A DNA stretch of 64,000 bases from NCBI GenBank assembly GCA_027068085.1, contig JAMOUQ010000051.1, forward strand, positions 21,625-85,624, read 5' to 3'. Origin of the DNA: Desulfobacteraceae bacterium. Lineage in GTDB: Bacteria > Desulfobacterota > Desulfobacteria > Desulfobacterales > Desulfosarcinaceae. The translations under genes and the position numbers were made by a program. The notes below the pieces were generated by a model. It searched no databases. It was not told where the DNA came from and saw nothing but the letters and a program-made list of their open reading frames with translations. Below are positions 1 through 9,100 of the stretch, one piece after another (position 1 is the stretch's first letter; every line of letters starts with the position of its first letter).

Positions 1-521
1 GCCATGGGCATTCTGACCAGGTAGTGTTTCTGGAAGATGATCCCCTGGTGTCGCGGTGGCAGCTCCTGCCGGTGCACGATGATGGTTGCTTCCAGGACAG
101 CTTCCCAGCCTTTGTCTCCTGCAACGGCCTGAAACCTGTCGATGAATCCGGACAGGGTGAAATCCGGGCTTTCCATCAGCCCGGCCTGCCAGACAGCCCT
201 GAACCTGCCGCTGTCTTCCATGCAAGAGGCGATAAAATCGGTCAGCAGCAGGGCCGGCGGCGCCCCCCAGAGGTGGTTGCTGGTATACCTGATCTGACGG
301 CCGGTCTGCCGGAGCATGCGGCTGGTCCGCAGGACGGCCGCAGCCTTGAGCCGGCCGACGGCAACGGTGGCATCCAGTGTTTCGGCGCCTGCCTCCACCT
401 TGCGGGGAGCAGACAGGATGTAGATCCTGGGGGCAGGCTGCTGGGCCGGAGCCTTGAAACAGCCCAGGCAGGTCAGGGCCGCCAGAAGCCAGGGCACCGG
501 CCGAAATGTTGCTCGGGACAT
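1..521 (-). CDS. ABC transporter auxiliary lipoprotein (PqiC/ABC_trans_aux type), partial
   Basis: This is the last visible gene of the Mla-type operon, and its 3' end lies beyond the window edge. The ATG at 521 is preceded by GGAGG at good spacing. The product begins with a basic stretch and hydrophobic segment ending in a lipobox-like CLGC (Cys21), so it is probably a lipoprotein anchored in the outer or inner membrane. After it come IYILSAPRKVEAG and a DATVAVGRLKAA segment, which resemble PqiC/YmbA-like auxiliary proteins that accompany MCE transporters. About 173 residues are visible; such proteins usually have about 190-220. It follows mlaD by 89 bp. The family is inferred from resemblance plus operon position; the lipoprotein nature is reasonably clear. 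Confidence 0.72.
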   Translation of the reverse strand, partial: MSRATFRPVPWLLAALTCLGCFKAPAQQPAPRIYILSAPRKVEAGAETLDATVAVGRLKAAAVLRTSRMLRQTGRQIRYTSNHLWGAPPALLLTDFIASCMEDSGRFRAVWQAGLMESPDFTLSGFIDRFQAVAGDKGWEAVLEATIIVHRQELPPRHQGIIFQKHYLVRMPM

Positions 522-610
522 AAAGGTCTTTCCTCCGTTGGAATTCCGGTTTCGTGCAAGGTCGTAAACGCGTACCGCCGGGGCGGCCTTGAAAAGTCCG
601 CCCGATTGGC

Positions 611-1612
611 TCATTCGGCCGGAGGCGGGGCAAAGATCAGCTGGGAAGGCTGATCATACAGCTTTTCCAGCAGCCTGTTGAGGTTCCGGGCCGCAGTGTC
701 GATCTGCTCCAGGGTCGTCACCAGCTGGCTGCCCGCCGTGGCCGTGGTGCCCCGGGCCCGCTCCAGCAGGGCGCGGGCAGATTCCAGGGTGGAGTCCAGG
801 CGCCCGGAGGCCTGCTCCAGTCTTTCCATTATGCCTTCCAGCCGGCCGCCGTTGTCGGTTACCAGGCGGTCCACCTCCTCCAGGGTCAGGCGCAGGCGGC
901 TTACGGAAGCGTCGATGTTCCGGGCGGTCTTTCTGAAGGCAGCCGCCGTTTGCTGCATCTGCCGGCTCAGTTTTGCCGTCTCCAGGCCCTTGACGGACCG
1001 GTTTGCATTGCGGATCAGGGCGCGGGTGTCCTGTGCCAGAAGGTCCAGTTCGGATTTTTTCAGGGTCTGTTCCATCAGGGTCAGGGTGCTGACCAGCTTG
1101 TCGGAGATGGCTTTCAGCTCGACCTGGTTCATGGCCTTGATAAGGTCGTCGATGCCCTTGAAGAATTTTGCCCGGTCCGATGCGATGGTGGGAATAACCG
1201 GATAGGGCGGTACGAAGCTCAGCTCGGGCTCGATGCAGGGCTCACCGGGCGGCCTGCGCTCCAGCTCCACGAACATCAGGCCGGTTATGCCCACCGATTT
1301 CAGCTGGGCCACCAGGTTGCACGTGTCCCTGTGGGGCTGAATGTCCGACTCGATCTTCATCAGCACCTCGATCAGGTTTTCGTCCGGTGCCACCGATATG
1401 CGATGGACGCGGCCGATTGACACTCCGCGGTATTTTACCGGCGAATCTTTTTCCAGGCCCTGGACCGATTCGTCGAAATAGGCGACGATCAGACGCCCTT
1501 CTTCAAGGTAATTGGACATGCCCAACCAGATTATGGCAACGATGATCACGGTAATGCCGATGATCAGGAAGAGTCCTACGCTGAACTTGGTTTTCAAAGA
1601 GGCCATGGTCAT
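611..1612 (-). CDS. mlaD: MlaD-family (MCE domain) substrate-binding protein
   Basis: This is the periplasmic lipid-binding component of an Mla/MCE ABC transporter, anchored in the inner membrane by one N-terminal helix (about residues 9-31). The MCE domain follows at about 38-120, with the typical FDESVQGLEKDSPVKYRGV segment. The rest, to residue 333, is long helical coiled-coil (for example LEEVDRLVTDNGGRLEGIM), as in PqiB/YebT-like or Mce proteins that build a needle or tunnel. It starts 9 bp after mlaF. An alternative start is the second Met (MASLKTKFSVG). Family assignment is firm. The substrate is probably phospholipid, but the sequence does not prove it. Confidence 0.9.
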   Translation of the reverse strand: MTMASLKTKFSVGLFLIIGITVIIVAIIWLGMSNYLEEGRLIVAYFDESVQGLEKDSPVKYRGVSIGRVHRISVAPDENLIEVLMKIESDIQPHRDTCNLVAQLKSVGITGLMFVELERRPPGEPCIEPELSFVPPYPVIPTIASDRAKFFKGIDDLIKAMNQVELKAISDKLVSTLTLMEQTLKKSELDLLAQDTRALIRNANRSVKGLETAKLSRQMQQTAAAFRKTARNIDASVSRLRLTLEEVDRLVTDNGGRLEGIMERLEQASGRLDSTLESARALLERARGTTATAGSQLVTTLEQIDTAARNLNRLLEKLYDQPSQLIFAPPPAE

Positions 1613-1621
1613 GATCCGGAA

Positions 1622-2389
1622 TTACGGTTTGGCTGCCTGCCGGTTGAAAAAACGCCGGACGACAGGCTCACTGCTATTCTCTTTCAGGCTGCGCGGATCG
1701 CCCCGGGCGATTATTCCACGGGTGGTTTTGTCGAGCATGATGACCCTGTCGCCAATATTCAGGATGCTGTCCAGATCGTGGGTCACGATGATCATGGTGG
1801 TGCCCAGGGTGCGGTTCAGTTTCAGGATCAGCTCGTCGATCTCGGCTGCCGTGATCGGATCAAGCCCGGCCGTGGGTTCGTCTAGAAACAGGATTTTTGG
1901 ATTCAGAGCCATGGCGCGGGCCAGGGCAGCACGCTTTTTCATGCCCCCGCTTATTTCGGAGGGGAAGAAATTGGCATAGTTGCCAAGGTCAACTATACAT
2001 AGCTTCATTCGCACCATGCGGTCAACAGCCGACTTGGGAAGACCGGTATAGGTGACTATGGGAAGGGCTATGTTTTCGGCCAGGGTCATGGAACCGAACA
2101 GGGCTCCGCCCTGAAAAAGGATGCCGGTTTTGTTGAGAACCTCCTGGAACTGGATACTGTCGCCGGCGGTGATGTCGGTGCCGTCGATTATCACTTTTCC
2201 GGCAGCCGGAAGGGTGAGGCCCACCATGTGCTTTAGCAGGGTCGTCTTCCCGCAGCCGCTGCCGCCGATGATCATGAAAATCTCGCCCCTTGCGACGCTG
2301 AAGCTGACATCGTCGAGAATTATCCTGTCCCGGTAGGCGGCCACCAGGTCGTGGACTTCGATTATCGGTGAGGGCTGTGTTTTTTCCAT
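1622..2389 (-). CDS. mlaF: Mla-type ABC transporter ATP-binding protein
   Basis: This is the cytoplasmic ATPase subunit of the lipid transporter. It shows Walker A GGSGCGKTTLL, the ABC signature SGGMKKRAALARA, Walker B ILFLDEPTAGLDP and the switch His in IVTHDLDS. The variant signature with KKR is typical of MlaF-type ATPases. The frame stays open to 2524, but that extension lies inside mlaE. The ATG at 2389 (MEKTQPSPIIEV) is 2 bp after the mlaE stop and gives the normal length of 255 residues. Confidence 0.93.
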   Translation of the reverse strand: MEKTQPSPIIEVHDLVAAYRDRIILDDVSFSVARGEIFMIIGGSGCGKTTLLKHMVGLTLPAAGKVIIDGTDITAGDSIQFQEVLNKTGILFQGGALFGSMTLAENIALPIVTYTGLPKSAVDRMVRMKLCIVDLGNYANFFPSEISGGMKKRAALARAMALNPKILFLDEPTAGLDPITAAEIDELILKLNRTLGTTMIIVTHDLDSILNIGDRVIMLDKTTRGIIARGDPRSLKENSSEPVVRRFFNRQAAKP

Positions 2390-2391
2390 TT

Positions 2392-3534
2392 CTACCAGTA
2401 ACTGCGGATGACCGCAAAGATTGAGTCGAACAGGATTATCATGAAAATACTGCTGACAACGGCAGAGGTCGCCGCCTGTCCCACGGCAGATGCCCCGCCC
2501 CTTACCTGGAAACCCCGCAGGCATCCGATCCAGGCAATCAGGGTGGCGAACACCAGGCTTTTGAAAAGGCCCCAGACCAGCTCGAACACCGACAGGGAAC
2601 TTATGGTCTGGTTGATATAACTGCCCATGGTCAGATCGAGCATGCTGACACTGATGACCATGCCGCCGATAATGGCGAACAGGTCTGAAAAAAGGGTCAG
2701 CAGGGGCACCATGATCATGCTTGCCAGCAGGCGGGGAACCGCCAGAAAGAGGGTGGGTGAAAACCCCATGACGAACAGGGCGTCTACCTCTTCGGAGATG
2801 CGCATGGTGCCGATTTCGGCGGCAAAGGCTGATCCGGAACGCCCGGCCACCACGATGGCGGTCATGATGGGGCCCAGCTCGGACACCATTGAAAGGGCCA
2901 CCAGGGAGGCAACGTAGATTCCGGCCCCGAACTGGGCCAGCTGCAGGGAGGAGACAAAGGCCATGATCAGGCCCAGCAGGAAACTGATCAGGCCGACTAT
3001 GGGCAGGGCGTCGACTCCTGTCTTTTGCATCAGGATCAGGACGTCGCCCCAGCGCAGCGAGCCCGGATGCAGCAAAACGTGCCAGCAGCAGATGGCCACC
3101 GAACCCAGGAATGAGACCAGGTAGCGGATATTGTCGAGGGTCTTTAAAGTGGCATCTCCCAGGCGGACGAAGAGATTGGCCTGCCTGGGCGGTTCGATGG
3201 GGTCGCAGTGGCTCGGATCGTCGATGTCTACCAGGGACAGGATGGCGCCGGCCTTGGGGGGCAGGTTGCGGATTTCGAGCCGGACACGGCTCTGTCTGAG
3301 CCTGTCCCGCAACTCGGAGATTATCATGGCTCCGTAGTCGTCAAAATAGGATACGGAAGAAAAATCCAGATATACTTTGGAGCCGGGTGAAGTCTTTTTC
3401 AGATCCCCGGTCAGGGCCTTGAGAAGTGGACCGGCGGTCTGATGGTCGATGCTTCCCTTTAAGCTGACGACCAGGGAACGACCTTCTCGGTGAATTTCGT
3501 AGAGATCGGCATTTTTGCTGGGTGTCGCCGTCAT
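2392..3534 (-). CDS. mlaE: MlaE-family lipid ABC transporter permease with N-terminal STAS domain
   Basis: This is the inner-membrane permease of the MCE lipid transport system. Residues 1-100 form a STAS-like domain (YLDFSSVSYFDDYGAMIIS), which in the Mla system is usually the separate protein MlaB; here it is fused. The rest is a MlaE/YrbE domain with several membrane helices and the conserved loop GRSGSAFAAEIGTMRISEE followed by VDAL. I chose the ATG at 3534 (MTATPSKNADL). It lies 13 bp after the stop of the upstream small gene, whereas the alternative TTG at 3570 would overlap that gene and lacks a ribosome site. The protein has 380 residues. Confidence 0.9.
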   Translation of the reverse strand: MTATPSKNADLYEIHREGRSLVVSLKGSIDHQTAGPLLKALTGDLKKTSPGSKVYLDFSSVSYFDDYGAMIISELRDRLRQSRVRLEIRNLPPKAGAILSLVDIDDPSHCDPIEPPRQANLFVRLGDATLKTLDNIRYLVSFLGSVAICCWHVLLHPGSLRWGDVLILMQKTGVDALPIVGLISFLLGLIMAFVSSLQLAQFGAGIYVASLVALSMVSELGPIMTAIVVAGRSGSAFAAEIGTMRISEEVDALFVMGFSPTLFLAVPRLLASMIMVPLLTLFSDLFAIIGGMVISVSMLDLTMGSYINQTISSLSVFELVWGLFKSLVFATLIAWIGCLRGFQVRGGASAVGQAATSAVVSSIFMIILFDSIFAVIRSYW

Positions 3535-3547
3535 CCTGTATGCCAGG

Positions 3548-3778
3548 CTATTTGCCGCGCCAGCTTTCAATGCTTATGGCGTGGGCCTCGAGATTTGAAT
3601 ACGATCTGGTGCTGGGAATCGTCTGGGAGAGCAAAGACCGGATCTCGTCGATTACCCGGCAGTCTTTTTCACAGCCCGGGAACCGGTCATGCCTGGGACA
3701 GGTTCTGCAAGGGCTTTGCACCAGATATCCGATTTCAAAATCGAAACATCGTTTGTATGGCGCCAGTCTCCGTGTCAT
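3548..3778 (-). CDS. Small Cys-rich hypothetical protein at the head of the mla operon
   Basis: The product is 76 residues. The ATG at 3778 has GGAG ten bases upstream, and the stop lies 13 bp before mlaE, so it is probably co-transcribed with the transporter. Four cysteines cluster in CRTCPRHDRFPGCEKDC, suggesting a small metal-binding knuckle. There is no signal peptide or membrane helix. I do not recognise the family. The ribosome site, spacing and clean Cys motif argue that it is real. Confidence 0.6.
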   Translation of the reverse strand: MTRRLAPYKRCFDFEIGYLVQSPCRTCPRHDRFPGCEKDCRVIDEIRSLLSQTIPSTRSYSNLEAHAISIESWRGK

Positions 3779-3965
3779 CAAATAAAGACTCCATCTGGTG
3801 GTGCGACCACAATTCCGGCTGACAAAACAGGCACCGGGGACGACAAGTCCGCCGGGTTTGCCTGCGGGCCGGCTTCTGTACCCGGCCCGTTCTGCAACAG
3901 CGTCCTCACTTTTAACATACCTTGGATATGCTTACAAATGGAAAGCGGAACGGGCGCGCAAGTGT

Positions 3966-6155
3966 TCAGTGCGCACTGCGGGTGACAAACCGATTGTACC
4001 TGACCATCTGGGCCATGGTTTTGGCCGCCCGTTCGGGGGTTTCGTAGTAGACCGCCCTGTATTGCGATCCTTCGACCTGGTGGACCGTACGGCGTCCGGC
4101 TTCTGCCAGGAGGCTTACCCCGAAAACCGGCTTGGCGGTTTTTTCCATCAGCTTTACGGTGAATTCGACATATTCTTTTTCAAACCGGGCGTACATTTCC
4201 AGGACCCGCTGCAGGGTTGCTTCGGATATTTCCGGGTCTGCCCTGCGGATCGATTCGGCAAGACGCCGGATAAACAGCAGGCGTCCCAGGATGCCCAGAT
4301 CGATGACCGCATCGCAACCCTTCCAGTTCAGGAGAATATCGAGGACCCGGCAGGGAATTGAGATGTCCGGTTCTCCCACCAGGTCCACCGGGTTGGACCT
4401 GCTCCAGTACGGGGGCAGAATCTTGTCTATTTGGGAGACGATCTCTTTTGTCAGGGCAGGGACCGCGAGGCCGTATTTTTCACACAGGTCGGCGGTGACC
4501 ACGCCCCAGCCGCCACCGAGGGTCATGATGGCCACGCGCCTGCCCGCCGGCAGCGGAAGGCTGGAAAAGGCGGCCGAAAGATCCAGCAGGTCCATGGGGT
4601 GCTCAACTTTGATTATGCCGGCCTGGCGGCACATGGCGTCAAATACCCGCCTGTCCGTGGCCAGGGCCCCGGTATGGCTGGCGGCCGCCCGGCTTCCGGC
4701 GGCGGTTTGGCCGCCTTTAAGGAGCACGACGGGTTTGGCGGGACTCAGCCGGCGGGCTGTTTTGAAAAAGCGCCGGCCGTCGGAGACGTTTTCCAGGTAG
4801 ATCATGATGGTTCCGGTTTTGTCGTCATCTGCCAGGGCTTCCAGGTAGTCTTCCATGGTGATCATGGCTTCATTGCCGCTTCCGGCAAAGGCCCGGATAC
4901 CGATTCCCTGCTGTTCGGCAAACGCCAGCAGCTGGGTTCCCATGTTGCCCGATTGGGCAATCACGGCTGTCGCGCCGGCCCCGGGGCGCACCGCGGTGCC
5001 GGTGCAGAAGAAATCGAGGTGCGGGTTGCAAATGCCCATGGTGTTCGGTCCCAGGATGTATATGCCGGCCCGGCGGGCGGCGGCGACAAGCTCTTTTTCC
5101 AGAGCCCGGCCCCGCTCGCCGCTTTCTCCGAAACCGGACGAGATCAGCAGCACCCGGGTAATTCCCTTGCGCCTGAATCCTTCCATCAGGTCCAATACTG
5201 CGGCAGCCGGAACCGTGACCACGGCAAGGTCCACCGGAGATTCGATTTCTTCAACCGAACGGTAGACCCGGCGGCCGGCAATCCTGCCTCCCTTGTGATT
5301 GACAAGGAATACTTCCCCGGCGAAGCCGCCGCCGATGGTGTTGACCATCAGCATGTGGCCCCACTTGCCCAGATGTCCGGAGGCTCCCACGAAGGCCACC
5401 GAGCGGGGGTGGAAAAAACCGTGAATGACCGCTTTCGGAACCGGCCGGCGCTCAGACGGTTCTTGAGGTTTGTCCCGACCGAAGGTGAGCAGGGCGTCGA
5501 CAGCGGTGAGGTTGCCGTCGGCATCGGCCAAAAGGGGATTGATGTCGACTTCGGTCAGATTGGGAAAATCCCCGGCCAGGCGGCACAAGGCGGTGATTGC
5601 CCTTTCCAGCGTCTTCATGTTAACGGCCCTGTACCCGCGGAAATTGCCCAGCAGCCTCGATCCGCGCAAAACAGATACCATCTCCCGGATCTCATGGCGG
5701 GTCAGGGGCGCAAGTCCCAGGGCCACGTCATCCAGGGCTTCGGCGAAAATTCCGCCCAGGCCGAGCAGGACAACCGGGCCGAATTGCCCGTCCCGGAACA
5801 TGCCCAGCATGAGTTCCCGGGCTCCTTCGACCTGTTGCTGGACAAGGAAACCTTCGAGCGCGCCGGTTGCATTGGCCGATATTTCTTCCGCTGCCGCGGC
5901 CACCTCTTTTTCGCCGGCGAGGTTCAGTCTTACCAGGCCCTGTTCGGTCTTGTGAGCCAGCCCGGGCGCGATACCTTTCAGGACCACGGGAAATCCGATC
6001 CGACAGGCTTGCCGGCAGGCATCCTCCTTGTCGCGGGCCAGATACTCCCTGACCACGGGAATGCCGTAGGAGGCGAGAATCTGCTTGGATTTGTGTTCAT
6101 CGAGGCTGAACGGCCCTTTTGACAGCCGTTTTGCTATTTCCTGTTCCGGGTTCAA
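3966..6155 (-). CDS. Acetate/acyl-CoA ligase (NDP-forming), single-chain
   Basis: Acyl-CoA synthetases of this family interconvert acyl-CoA + ADP + Pi with acid + ATP + CoA in the cytoplasm. The domain order is ATP-grasp first (about residues 15-230, SLDEHKSKQILASYGIP, FPVVLKGIAPGLAHKTEQG), then CoA-binding Rossmann (about 270-390, VAFVGASGHLGKWGH), then succinyl-CoA-ligase-like domains. These carry the expected phospho-His loop AAASHTGALATD and QSGNMGTQLLAFA. The start is a TTG at 6155 with AAGGAG eight bases upstream, giving 729 residues; the frame is open further upstream but overlaps the pilus gene end. Substrate (acetate, propionate or an aromatic acid) cannot be told from sequence. It may make ATP from acyl-CoA, complementing the AMP-forming enzyme at 37934. 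Confidence 0.88.
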   Translation of the reverse strand: MNPEQEIAKRLSKGPFSLDEHKSKQILASYGIPVVREYLARDKEDACRQACRIGFPVVLKGIAPGLAHKTEQGLVRLNLAGEKEVAAAAEEISANATGALEGFLVQQQVEGARELMLGMFRDGQFGPVVLLGLGGIFAEALDDVALGLAPLTRHEIREMVSVLRGSRLLGNFRGYRAVNMKTLERAITALCRLAGDFPNLTEVDINPLLADADGNLTAVDALLTFGRDKPQEPSERRPVPKAVIHGFFHPRSVAFVGASGHLGKWGHMLMVNTIGGGFAGEVFLVNHKGGRIAGRRVYRSVEEIESPVDLAVVTVPAAAVLDLMEGFRRKGITRVLLISSGFGESGERGRALEKELVAAARRAGIYILGPNTMGICNPHLDFFCTGTAVRPGAGATAVIAQSGNMGTQLLAFAEQQGIGIRAFAGSGNEAMITMEDYLEALADDDKTGTIMIYLENVSDGRRFFKTARRLSPAKPVVLLKGGQTAAGSRAAASHTGALATDRRVFDAMCRQAGIIKVEHPMDLLDLSAAFSSLPLPAGRRVAIMTLGGGWGVVTADLCEKYGLAVPALTKEIVSQIDKILPPYWSRSNPVDLVGEPDISIPCRVLDILLNWKGCDAVIDLGILGRLLFIRRLAESIRRADPEISEATLQRVLEMYARFEKEYVEFTVKLMEKTAKPVFGVSLLAEAGRRTVHQVEGSQYRAVYYETPERAAKTMAQMVRYNRFVTRSAH

Positions 6156-6181
6156 ATGCCGGGCTCCTTTACAGTGGCGGG

Positions 6182-9100
6182 TTACTCCTGGATGGGAGGA
6201 CCTACGGCGACGGCCAGCGGGACATCCGCCTGCAGTCCGAAGTCGTCGAAATAGATGTTTTTCGCACCGGCTCCAAAGGCGTGCAGGCCGATTTCGGAGC
6301 TTGCCGGCAGGCCGGATGCGGAGCTGAAAAAGCGGCTTTCGCTCGATCTTACGATGCAGTTGGGAAACCGGTTGTCTGCCACCAGGCCGACTGTGGAAAC
6401 CCCTGTGTTGAGGGCATCCCACTGGATAAGGGTGAAATGGTCGTTTTCGGCCGTCCAGGGCTGTCCGTCATCCGGGGGCCAGTTGAGCTGGGCCTGTCCA
6501 CGGGGATTGGCATGCTTTTCGACATCGAAAGGATCCGCATTGGCGGTTCCGACAGGTTCAGGGCTGCCGAAATAGACCCGCAGGAAGTTGGCCCGCGGCC
6601 GGAAGCCGGAAACCTTTCCGCACCGGCCCTTGCCGACGGCAAAGATGGCCTCGCCGGAGGTGAAGTCGCCCGAAGTGTGCCGGAGCCAGACCGACCCCCG
6701 GGCGTCTCCGTCAGACCAGCTCCCGCCGGCCAGGTGGGGCGGTCCCGCGACGATTCCGGTTGCGCCGCTTGTCTGGCCGTTTACCCGGTCGCCGGCTTCC
6801 AGGGCCGTTTTGCCGCCCTCGACAAACTCCAGCGAGGCCGCTTCCACCAGGCGGGTCGCTATGGTGGCCTGGTCCACCGGCCAGGTGCCCACAATTTCAA
6901 CATCGTCGATATACCAGCCCTCGTAACCGTTGTGTTCGCCGGTAACCGTATCGAAGCTGAAGCGGAGGCGGATTTTTTTCCCGGAGTAGGCTGAAATATC
7001 TAAATGGTATTGCAACCAAACCTTACGGTAGGGAGCCGAACTCGCAAGGGTGTGCAGGGGAATCCAGTCCGACCAGGTGCCGGATTCGTAGACTGATATT
7101 TCCACCTTTTTAAGGTCGTGGTCGTCCGGATCTTCCAGTTCTGTTTCCTGCCAGCTGTTGAAGACCAGCCCCAGGTACGACCAGGGGTGGAGCTGGATCG
7201 CGGGCGAAACGAGGTGGCCGGAGTTGGCGTCACCGGTATCGTAGTTGCCGCTGGAGTCGATTCCGTAGTACCAGGCATGGTCTGCGGACGTATACCGGTT
7301 CGTGGCCTGATGCCAAAGTCCGTCGGCGCTCCAGCCGTTGCTTCCGTTTTCCATGTCGTCCCGGAAAAAAGGCACCCGGTCGATCCATTTGTATGCCAGC
7401 CAGTGGCGGTCGAAACCGCTTGAGGTTTTGATCTGTTGCCAAAGCACGATTCCGAGCCGGTTGTTGGCCGGCACAATGGCGCCGTCTATTCCGTCGGCGG
7501 GGTTGCCGTTGCGGCCGCGCAGCAGTGAAATCCCCAGTCCGTTGAGATCGGCGTCCAGGCGAAGATACAGGCCGGCCGCAAAATAGCACGGGATCGGGGC
7601 GGCGGGGCAGTATCCGAAATCGGGTGCCGTGGCTGTCTGAAAAAATCCGATCTTCACCTGGGTGTCGTAGCTCAGGAAGCCGCCGGCAGCCCGCCGGGCC
7701 TCCGGGAGATCGACCGGTGTTTTGACATGGTCCAGCTCTATCAGGCTGGCCTTGCCCATTCCGGACACATGCTCTGTGGCATTTACCAGCAGGGCTTTGT
7801 TGCCGCCGATATCCTGAATCTGGTGTCCGCCCCAGCGGGAAGTCTTCCAGTTCTGGGTGTTTTCAAATTCGTCCCGGAACTGCTGCCGCCGTACCGGAGC
7901 TATGGTCGGTGGCAGGGGCGTGTGATAGACAACTTTACGTTTTGTCAGGGTCTGACCCCGGCCGTATGTGCCGGTTGATTCCAGGCGGACGAACTTCTGG
8001 AGCACGATCCGGCTGCCGGCCGGAACCGCCAGGGCGCTCATGGCCGGGTCATTGGGATCTTTGATTCCCAGCAATTTGTTGTTGACGCGGTCGTTGAGGC
8101 TGTATTCCAGGAGCCGGCCCGCCAGCATTATCTGGCCGTTGCGCATGGGAAACAGCCGGCCGTCTCCGCTTTCGTATTCAAGGTCGTCGCCGGTGGACAG
8201 TTGCTGATCCTTGACGACATCGGCCACCGGCAGGGCAACGGTGCCGGCCGGAATGTAGGGCAGGGTGGCCGAGGATGTGAAGGTGACGGTGTTCGAGCCG
8301 CTCAGGCTGGCGGAGGAAAATTCAAAGGTCCGGTTTTCGATCCGCAGCTTGAAAGGGCCGGTAAAATTCACATCGTCTGCCGGGGCGGCGCAGGCCCGCG
8401 TTTTGAGAACGGTCTTGCCCTGGGGATTGGCCGTGATCTCGTAAAAGTAACCATAAACCGCGAGAGTGAAGCCGCCCTGATTTTCTCTCAGGCTGAAAGA
8501 CTGCTGGTGAAGGGCTGCCAGCTGATCGTTGCGGGCGGTCTCGGAGCCGGCGTTCAGGTACCTGCCGGCCGCAAAACGATAGCCTGATTCGGCCAGCAGG
8601 TACGCCTTGTAGGCATGATCGGTTCCGACGAACATCTGGCCCGAAGAACTGATGAGCGGAACCAGCGTGCTGCCAAGGACGGCGAAAAACACAATGGCGG
8701 CGATGAGGAGCAACAAGGCGCTGCCGGATTGATTTGAGAAGCGCCCGGCGGTATGCTGGAAAATACGGCGGAGGCCTGCCGGCACAGCCGGTAAAAGAAA
8801 AAGAAAAAGAACGGCCGCCGGCTTGCCCGGCCCCTCCGGTTCGATCCCGTCATCTTTGAGCGCAGTCGCGGCCCGGCCGCGGTATCCGGCAAGGCTTCCT
8901 ATGAAACAGTACTTGTCCCGGGCCGGCGGTGTCGCCTCGGGCGAGGCGCCTCCGTAACTTTTCGTGTTGCGGGGATGGATGGTGGTTCTGAATGTTTCGG
9001 CAAGGCCGGTGGAGTCGTTGCGTTGCAGGGTGAAAGAACAGATAATGGCCGACAGGTTCCGGATGTCTTTCTGATCCCACGCAGCGGCCCCCTGGCGATA

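Noticed and set aside
4431..6122. 563-codon plus-strand frame opposite the NDP-forming acyl-CoA ligase
   Set aside because: Low-complexity Gly/His/Gln-rich translation typical of antisense to a GC-rich gene.
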